Shown: positions 57,318 to 64,000 of the stretch, piece after piece | Numbering within the stretch: the stretch's first letter is position 1 | How the letters are laid out: every line of letters begins with the position of its first letter | Assembly: GCA_010015655.1 (NCBI GenBank) | Contig: ML976661.1 | Location: forward strand, 359,682 to 423,681 | Direction of reading: 5' to 3' | Source: Bimuria novae-zelandiae CBS 107.79 | Lineage: Eukaryota; Ascomycota; Dothideomycetes; Pleosporales; Didymosphaeriaceae | DNA length: 64,000 nucleotides | The notes under the pieces: model-generated | The model's database searches: none | Told to the model about the DNA's origin: nothing | The model's input: only the letters and a program-made list of their open reading frames with translations | Translations under genes and position numbers: made by a program

Positions 57318-57335
57318 CTCGGGTCGTGCACCGAG
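57318..57335. promoter_or_regulatory. Candidate regulator site, CTCGG-N8-CCGAG
   Basis: This inverted repeat has perfect 5-bp arms around an 8-bp spacer, 191 bp from the membrane-protein start codon and 311 bp from the MFS start codon. The rest of the 518-bp divergent region shows only the palindrome GTACCTAGGTAC near 57,250. Confidence 0.65.
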
Positions 57336-57645
57336 AGGTACGTCTCTTGGCAATCCTTTTCTCATCCGTGCTCCTCAGGGGGTTGTTCATTCGTCGAACC
57401 GGGTCTTACGTAAGCGAGCAGAGGTGAGTGGTCGTCCATGTATCGGCAGGCTTCGCGGGGACGAGCGTTGCGAAAGCTCGGAATGATTTTCCGAAGACAT
57501 TTATATCTCAATCTCCACGTCTAAAAGTCGATGGGTGTCATTCGGGTTTGGGCCTCATCCACATTGATCACCACGTCTGAAGTGTTCTTCCCAAGAGCAT
57601 TACTCCATTTATCGAACCACTGCCTACCCTCTTTCCTTTTCGGAT

Positions 57646-59616
57646 ATGCTCGCTTTATTTCGTGACGCGCCCGTGGGCCAGCTTATTCGTTCGCTCTTCG
57701 GTGCCTCGGCCTGCCCTTATGCCGAAGAGAAGGCTGGGTTCAGCCTACCGGGCCAACTCAAAGGAATTGCGGCCAACAACCTTAGCGATGAAGAGCGTAC
57801 AGCCGATGTTGAGGTTGAAGCTGGGGGCAAAGCTCAACCTGGCGGTGATACTTCATGCGATACGCCATCCCCGTCCCTGTCGGCCTCTGCTGCTCAGGTT
57901 GTCAGCTGGTACGGCGCAGAAGATCCAGACAACCCACAGAACTGGTCAACGGCGAAGAAGAGCTTCGTATTCAGTCAACTAGCTCTGCTTACTTTTGTCG
58001 GTATGGAGACCATCGTGCTACGTCAGAGCCCTATCTTATAAGGAAAATGCAGTCTATCTTGGATCCGCAATCATCACTCCAGCGCAACCAGCTTTTGTTG
58101 AACTTTACGAGGTATCGGTGCAGGTTTCATCCTTGCCTTTATCCGTGTATATCCTGGGATATGTGAGTACACCTCGGCCCTGCCTACTAAAGCCCTCTAA
58201 CCTCAGGTGCCCTCCTAGGGAGTTGGGCCGCTTCTGTTCAGTCCTCTTTCAGAGGTCCCGACCATAGGACGGAATGCGCCATACATGGTGTCTTTCGCGT
58301 TGTATATACTCATTACCGTTGGTACTTGCCGTGTGGATAACTTTGCTGGACTCGTCATTCTGCGCTTTGTCCAAGGCTTCCTTGGTGGACCCGTCCTAGC
58401 AACCGGTGGCGCTTCTGTCCAGGATATGCTCGAATTCGCCAAGGTCCCCTATGGGTTGACTGTATGGCTCTGTGCAGCATATGGAGGGCCGAGCCTGGGT
58501 CCCGTACTTTCCGGATTCGCGGTTGCCGAGACGTGGCGCTGGGCCATGTATGAGTTGCTCATTCTGAGCGGCTTCACTTTCATACTACTATTCCTCTTCC
58601 TGCCGGAGACTAATCCAGAGACGATTTTGATACAACGGGCCCGGAGACTTCGAAGCCGATTCCAGAACCATAAGATGCGGTCAGAGGTTGAGATCAAGCA
58701 AGGGAATGTGCACATCTGGCAGGTCATGGCTACCTACCTGACAACGCCATTCCGAGTTACACTGCAGGATCCGTCCATTGCGTTCATCAACGTCTACACC
58801 TCCTTGATTTATGCAATCTATGTAAGGCTTAGTCACTCATACCGTGAGAGTTGACCTCTGACGATGCCCTCTAGTACTCCTACTTCGAATCGTTCCCGTT
58901 AGTTTTTATGGGAATCTACAAAATGTCCCTCGGTATTATGGGAGTCGTTTTTCTCGCGATACTCGTGGCATGCGCGGTTGGTCTTGTCGTCTATCTCCTG
59001 CTTCTACGGCTTGTGTATGAACCGTACACTCTCAAGTATGGGATCGGACTTCCGGAGCATCGATTAGTTCCCGGTGTGGCTGCCGCAGCAACTGCACCAA
59101 TCGGTATATTCCTGTTCGCTTGGACTTCTCGACCTGAAATACATTGGATTGTACCTGTCGTTGGGATTGTACTATTTTCCACGTCTCAATTCTTCGTAAG
59201 TAGCTGCTATGACACGTGTTGCATGGTTCCCCCTTTCCTCTGTCTGGAGATGGTGTCGGAGTAACTGGCTAATGATATTATTCCCTTCTAGCTGTTCAAC
59301 GTCATCCTCATTTACTTGCCAACAAGCTATCCGCGATACGCAGCAAGTTTGTTTGCAGCAAATTGTAAGTTGTTCCTGCGACACAATCTCGTTCACGTAC
59401 GAGTACTAACTTATCACCTTCATCCTAGCATTCCTCAGGAGCGTCTTGGCTGCCGCGTCGGTTCACTTCTCCAAGGCTATGTTCGACAACATCGGAGTCG
59501 GTAGAGGGTGTAGTGTCCTCGGCGGTCTTACAGCTGGCTGCTTCTTCGGTATCTTGGGTCTATGGAAATATGGTGCAAAGCTGCGGGCGAAGAGCAAATT
59601 TGCGGAGACATACTGA
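57646..59616 (+). CDS. Major facilitator superfamily drug:H+ antiporter (DHA1 type)
   Basis: Six exons (57,646-58,000; 58,053-58,162; 58,219-58,821; 58,875-59,195; 59,292-59,364; 59,429-59,616) give 549 residues. A soluble N-terminal part of about 110 residues ends in WYGAEDPDNPQNWS, the standard lead into helix 1 of fungal DHA1 carriers. Helix 1-3 signatures follow (VYLGSAIITPA; GVGPLLFSPLSEVPTIGRN), then RFVQGFLGGPVLATGGA and the second half with SYPRYAASLFAAN. This family exports drugs and secondary metabolites across the plasma membrane, so self-protection or product export is the likely role. Splice sites were chosen to keep this conserved reading; the first donor (58,001) is the least certain. 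Confidence 0.9.
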
Positions 59617-59851
59617 GACTGGTCAAACGGTCATCGTATGGTCTTGTTCAAACAAAAAGTTGTTCTGGCGCAGGGAGGGGTAGCGAAAAGAACAGGAATG
59701 GTGCTATAAGTCTTTACTATTAGCTATTTCTGATGTATTTGAGAAGAAGAAGATAGGGCAACAGCTTCGCTGTTATGTTCATGCATGGTGAAACGAGTCC
59801 CAAGGTATCCGGTCATCAGCTTCCCACCTTCTCTCGCCCGAATTTTCCGCC

Positions 59852-62094
59852 TCACCCGTCCATGACATCTTTGCTGTGAGCCAATGGGCCGCATTGGGAT
59901 CGAAAGTCCGCGCTGAAGCGTGTCCTCAGTGGCGTGTTCCCAAGGAAAGTCCTGCACCTCTCAATATAGCAGTCGAAACGACACACCGGATCCCTGAAGG
60001 TTTCCATGGCGGTACAAACGGTTTCAAGGGAATGCCGCAGCTCTCGGCTCGTCCAATCATGCCCCTTCATGCCACCACTCAAGACACGGTGTAGGACCTG
60101 GGCACCCATGGCGAGAGGTGGCATGATGAAGATGCTTATCTCTTTGTAAGCGGGTACCTGCCCAGGATCAAGCGCGTTGGCCTGCAGCAAGACATCGCAA
60201 ATGGCGTTTGCGGCGGAGGCGGCAAGTCTCCAGCACTCGTCCGTGACTGTGTTCAAAAACTCGGCTTTCCGGGCATACAACGCCGCGGTTTTGTATAACG
60301 AGATGCGGCAAGACAGTGCGACGATGAACGTCAGGACGCCCATCACAGTTCCGGCGTTGGTCTTTGCATCAGATACAGATGACGAGGCAAATATAACACT
60401 GATGGCAGACTCTAGCAGTTCATGACTCAGGCAGTAGTTGTAGTCCGCGGAACCAGTTCGTGTGACGTTTTCTAGGGTCTGGCGGTGGTGTTTCTGCATG
60501 CGAACCACTAGGCGCATGGCGAGAGCGAACAATGACCATTCTTCGAGAGTCTCAGCCGTCTCCTGGGCGATGTTGTCAACAAGGAACGTTTTCTGTTCGC
60601 TTTCCACCGTGCTATCTTTAGTGTATAGTGCCATGCGTATCTGCAGTTCTGTTAGCAGATGGCATCGCTGATCCCGGTGAATTATTCTACCTCGACTGGC
60701 GCGGGGGCGGCCAAGGAGACCATTTCGCCCGCAGAATTGCAGCGAATACAATATGCGACCCAGAACAAGTGCCTTATCTTTTCGGCCTTGATGGAGTCTT
60801 CCAGTTGCATGGGCTGAATCCCGTAGAACACCCTCGGGTCTCCGTCGGCCAGTTCATGTGGCGTGTTAGGACATTCGTATCCCATAAGGTTCAGTAAAAC
60901 TACCAACCGACCTAACGTTACGAACCCCCTTGCGATGCCTATGTGACCCATCTCATATTTAGTTAGCAACAAAAGTGCCTGGGCCACCTCGATGTTGAAG
61001 AAGTCGGACTCATCAGCTTGCAACTCTGCCCGCTCGAGATGGTATCGCGCTGCACCATAAATTCGCTCCTGAAGATCATTTGACTCGTTCAGGATGGTAG
61101 CTCCTGACAAGGCAACAGCGTACTTCAGCGCTTGGTATTGGTGGCGGCTTTGAGAGAACACATAGTGGAAGTCGCTCGGATCTCGGACGCACATGAGATT
61201 TGGGAGAAAGTTGAAGTACGAGTTGGACCTTATACCCTGCAATGTTAGCATTCTTTTACGCTCCGAAACGCGTGTTGCTAATCTGGAACTCACAGATGTG
61301 TAATAGACTCTGGGCTTATCTGCGTAGCATGATAGTCGCATGGTCGTAGGGGTTGCAGGGCCGATGTTTCTCCATACGAGATAGGCGCCGGCTGAGTCTG
61401 TGGCATGATGTCGCCGGCCAGGCGCGAGAAATAATGGTAATCAGTCGCCAAGTTCGCATCCAAATTGGCGCTGAACATATCTAGAGAGCCGACGGGCTCT
61501 GTACACGTTTTGTCAAAGAGAAAAGTGCCTGTCTGGTTGTAGAAGGCCGACTGGTCCCTGGGATATTTCGTCAGTTAGAGTATGCCTTGAGAACTCTTTG
61601 CGAGTAGAAGCCATCGACATTTGTACCGTACAATGTCTCGAAGCCAGATGAACCGCTCGTGCCATCCACCATCGTGTAATCCTGCTGTGGCTGTCCAGAA
61701 TCCGTGAGGGGTGGTGACGCTCTGGAGTAACACCTGGAACGAGATCTTGATCGCGTCGATGATGAGGAGTCCGACGAGTCTTTCTCTCGAAGTTTCGCCT
61801 CGGCTTCCGCTGTAAGGTCTCGTTAGTAGCTTGTTACTGCCATACTTAAATTGCGTAGTTACCCAAGCGTGCGTGGAGAGACTGTAGCGCCGAGTTCAAC
61901 TTGCCAACTTCAGACTCCGTGGATGGATAGGTACATTGCTGACCAGACCTTATGCACCGGCGACACTCAGGCTTATTCCGATCGCAAGCCACTTTCCTAG
62001 AGCGGCACAAGTCACAGGTCGTCCGCTTGAGCTGCCCTTGAGATATTGAAATTAGGGGAACAGAGTTGGTACTGCTTGAACCTGACATGGTCAT
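59852..62094 (-). CDS. Zn2Cys6 transcription factor, probable cluster regulator, frame doubtful
   Basis: Exon 1 (62,094-61,863) encodes a perfect Zn2Cys6 cluster (CDLCRSRKVACDRNKPEC then RRCIRSGQQC) with a short linker. Exons 61,809-61,632 and 61,557 onward continue in phase. Then two problems appear. At 61,293 the only good donor has phase 2, but the canonical acceptor at 61,237 (GCTAAC branch, TTGCAG) shifts the frame; only an unusually short 41-bp intron (to 61,253) restores it. Near 60,735 the fungal regulator middle-homology region shifts from one frame (HLFWVAYC) to another (GLLGRPRASRG), with no fitting intron of normal length. The C-terminal part (to 59,852) reads normally. The gene may be a pseudogene, or my splicing may be wrong. 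Position at the cluster edge and the shared CGG sites suggest a pathway-specific activator. Confidence 0.7.
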
Positions 62095-62472
62095 AAAAGG
62101 GATGAAAGAGGGCCACAGTGAGCCGAAGGACCGGAACCTTCAAATGTAGTGGAATTCGCACGGCGAACCTGCAGCCTCAAGCAACCATGTCCCTGGAAAC
62201 GAAACAAAAGTGCCGTGATACTCCCGAGGTCCTCAGGATCTGGAAGATCTTTTATCTACACGGTCGTTCTGGCGTTAGCTCTGGCCCCCATTCCTACATA
62301 GGTTCGTAATCAAAGCATCGGCGGATACGAGCCCTAAACGACGGCCAAGCTACAATGCGCGCTCCTTTTTCAGAGAAGATGCTCCTCCATTGATGTAGGA
62401 GTTTCAGCGCATACCCAGGTAGTACCTAGATAATGCAGGTTCCTTTGCGAAGCGAGGTTACTGACCGTTCTA
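62095..62472. other. Region upstream of the transcription factor gene
   Basis: This region presumably contains the regulator's promoter. I did not find the CTCGG-N8-CCGAG motif here, so no autoregulation is apparent. No gene is visible. Confidence 0.45.
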
Positions 62473-62640
62473 TCAAGCGTCAGCTTACCTACATTGCTTC
62501 AAGCGTCAGCTTACCTACATTGCTTCAAGCGTCAGCTTACTTACGTTTCTTCCAAGCGTCAGCTTACTTACGTTTCTTCCAAGCGTCAGCTTACTTACGT
62601 TTCTTCCAAGCGTCAGCTTACGATTTCTTCAAGCGTCAGT
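62473..62640. repeat. Minisatellite with a 26-27 bp unit, about 6.5 copies
   Basis: Units begin TCAAGCGTCAGCTTAC and fall into two variants, one ending CTACATTGCT (two copies) and one ending TTACGTTTCT (three copies), followed by a shortened unit and a partial one. An ORF through it repeats QASAYLRFF, but this is a by-product of the unit length and not a protein I would call. Confidence 0.9.
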
Positions 62641-63649
62641 TTTGCCATCTAACAGATTGCTACCTAACGATAGGTAGCTTGCACCCAGTCGCTACCACCC
62701 AACATCCACCTCCGCCCTCATCGCGCCCTCATCGCGTCCTCATCTTGCGTAATGTTATGTTGCTGTGATTATTACGTTTTTCCGTTTCTGTATGTCGCAT
62801 GATCTATTTAGGTTATTGAAGACAATGAAAGAAAAGCTAGCTTGCAGCCCCGTCCTCCAGTCAAAGAGAAACCTTAATGCGCAGCTATTTTAGAGCTGGC
62901 ATGCCCTGTATACTGCATGCTTCCTTCAACTACAGCCCGCAAACGACTGCGGGCACAGACATGTAATCGTATACAATTACCTTCCGACAATATGGTACCA
63001 CAGGTACCTAATGGTAGGTATGGTATGTTGTGGTACATGTAGTTGTGGAGAAGTCTAAAATAAGAAAAAGAATGTGCGCCTACTCGTAAGCCAAGAGTCC
63101 TGAGTTGACGATGCAGGGAGAATGTGGTAGTACCATATGTATGTAAGCAAATACACTGTTGGCCAGGCTCTATGGGTAAAGCCGGCCTGCATAAGTGCTT
63201 ACTAGAATGGGAACGAAAACCAGAGCCCTGGAGAGACTTTATACAACCAAGTTATATGTTGGGAAAGCGCAAATCGCTTCCCCAGGTGTATTTTATAGGG
63301 CATATGCAAAGTTCATTTATAATCCTTTCTGTTAGAATAATGCCACGCCTCTCTATTCCGGACATGCCTAGCTTCTAGGTTTAGTAACACCTTTTATCTA
63401 GTCTCTCTATATTATGGTTTATAATAATTATTTACCTAAAGATAGAGTATAAAAAGTGGCTAGGAGTAATAAACTAGGTATAAAAAGTAATAATAAAACT
63501 TATATCCCCTTAAACTTATGTAAAATATAATCATTATAATTTTTTTTCTCAAAGTTTTAAATAGTACAATTAACAAATGATGTGGTTAAACTTATTCTTA
63601 TAAATCAAAGTTTTATAACAATTTTTTTTTAAATAATTACTGACGTATC
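62641..63649. other. Gene-free stretch passing into the next AT-rich block
   Basis: Composition is normal to about 63,390, then AT-rich with RIP-like sequence. An 84-codon ORF at 63,124-63,378 has no recognisable content. Short inverted GGTACC/GGTAGG words occur near 62,995-63,040. Confidence 0.45.
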
Positions 63650-64000
63650 TAATAAGTAAGCGCGCCAGGCAGACTAGCGCGCTACTCTACTAACTTTTAT
63701 AATATATTACCTACTTACAATAATAGCTTAACTACCTATTACTTAATTACTTCATAATAAAGCAGATATTATCTTTACTATCTTAACTATTAACTAAAAC
63801 TAAATTTAAAGTAAAAGACGGACTACTACTATATACTAAGCTTCTTAAGGCATAATAAACTAATAATACGCTAGAATCGCTACGTAACGCGATTATAAGC
63901 CTGACTTAAAAAAGCATACTAAGCTAAAAGAGGCGGTAATTATTTAGTACATACTTAACTTAGATTTATAAGTAATTCTACCCACTCTAGGTACTATATA
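63650..64000 (+). mobile_element. N-terminal part of a second Fot1/pogo-like transposase, cut by the window end
   Basis: Read through stops, about 63,780-64,000 encodes a decayed transposase start: SKRRTTTIY, then ARIAT, then LKEAVII-YILNLDL. The VII-YILNLD block matches the interrupted pogo-like element near 18,573, so the two are related. The left end is not resolved; a GC-rich palindromic stretch (GCGCGCCAGG..AGCGCGC, 63,660-63,682) could be near the terminal repeat. Stops indicate RIP. Confidence 0.65.

Noticed and set aside
62473..62640. Regular repeats resembling a CRISPR array
   Set aside because: The units are contiguous tandem copies without distinct spacers, in a eukaryotic genome.
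62433..62768. ORF encoding repeated QASAYLRFF
   Set aside because: It is a by-product of the 27-bp minisatellite unit; the flanking reading has no protein character.
55568..63020. Recurring ACCTAGGTA-type palindromes in intergenic DNA
   Set aside because: They are also found away from cluster promoters, with no fixed spacing to genes. Such words are common in these genomes, so I did not treat them as regulatory.
63124..63378. ORF of 84 codons near the right AT-rich border
   Set aside because: No recognisable motif, no intron or context support; it could be chance in moderately AT-rich DNA.

Overview
The window looks like a filamentous ascomycete (Pezizomycotina, most likely a dothideomycete). 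Genes carry several short introns (mostly 48-60 bp, GT..AG), and gene-bearing DNA of normal base composition alternates with very AT-rich blocks. In those blocks transposons are riddled with stop codons by C-to-T and G-to-A changes, the mark of repeat-induced point mutation (RIP). The species call is inference; the RIP pattern and intron style are seen directly.

Bases 1-28,260 are a transposon graveyard. After the end of an unrecognised ORF (2-742) comes an old chromodomain-type Ty3/gypsy element split by a complete Ty3/gypsy element (2,553-9,235, 422-bp LTRs, 5-bp target duplication). A second complete Ty3/gypsy (10,190-17,328, 161-bp LTRs) lies next to it. A Fot1/pogo-like DNA transposon (18,288-27,644) is interrupted by a third, minus-strand Ty3/gypsy (19,563-27,079, 241-bp LTRs). 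LTR pairs and target duplications were matched base by base.

Bases 28,260-33,500 hold a damaged DUF6594-type gene, TSR1 (ribosome biogenesis) and ISA1 (mitochondrial Fe-S assembly), which share a divergent promoter, and a small Dabb-domain gene.

Bases 33,700-62,100 look like one polyketide biosynthetic gene cluster. In order they are a highly reducing-type PKS with vestigial methyltransferase and enoylreductase regions, a GMC oxidoreductase, an HSL-type hydrolase, a TRI3-like acyltransferase, a PaxM/CtvC-like FAD monooxygenase, a polytopic membrane protein resembling the AscI/CtvD family, an MFS exporter and a Zn2Cys6 regulator. A RIP-mutated Ty1/copia element (49,565-55,272), itself carrying a solo LTR, sits inside the cluster between the monooxygenase and the membrane protein. 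Four intergenic regions serving seven cluster genes contain the inverted repeat CTCGG-N8-CCGAG (one copy with a final T), a good candidate for the cluster regulator's site. The regulator gene itself seems to have reading-frame problems.

A working model, by inference: the PKS makes an unmethylated polyene, the monooxygenase epoxidises it, the membrane protein opens the epoxides with cyclisation, the GMC enzyme and acyltransferase tailor it, and the MFS protein exports it. From about 63,390 the sequence turns AT-rich again and runs into the start of another Fot1/pogo-like transposase.
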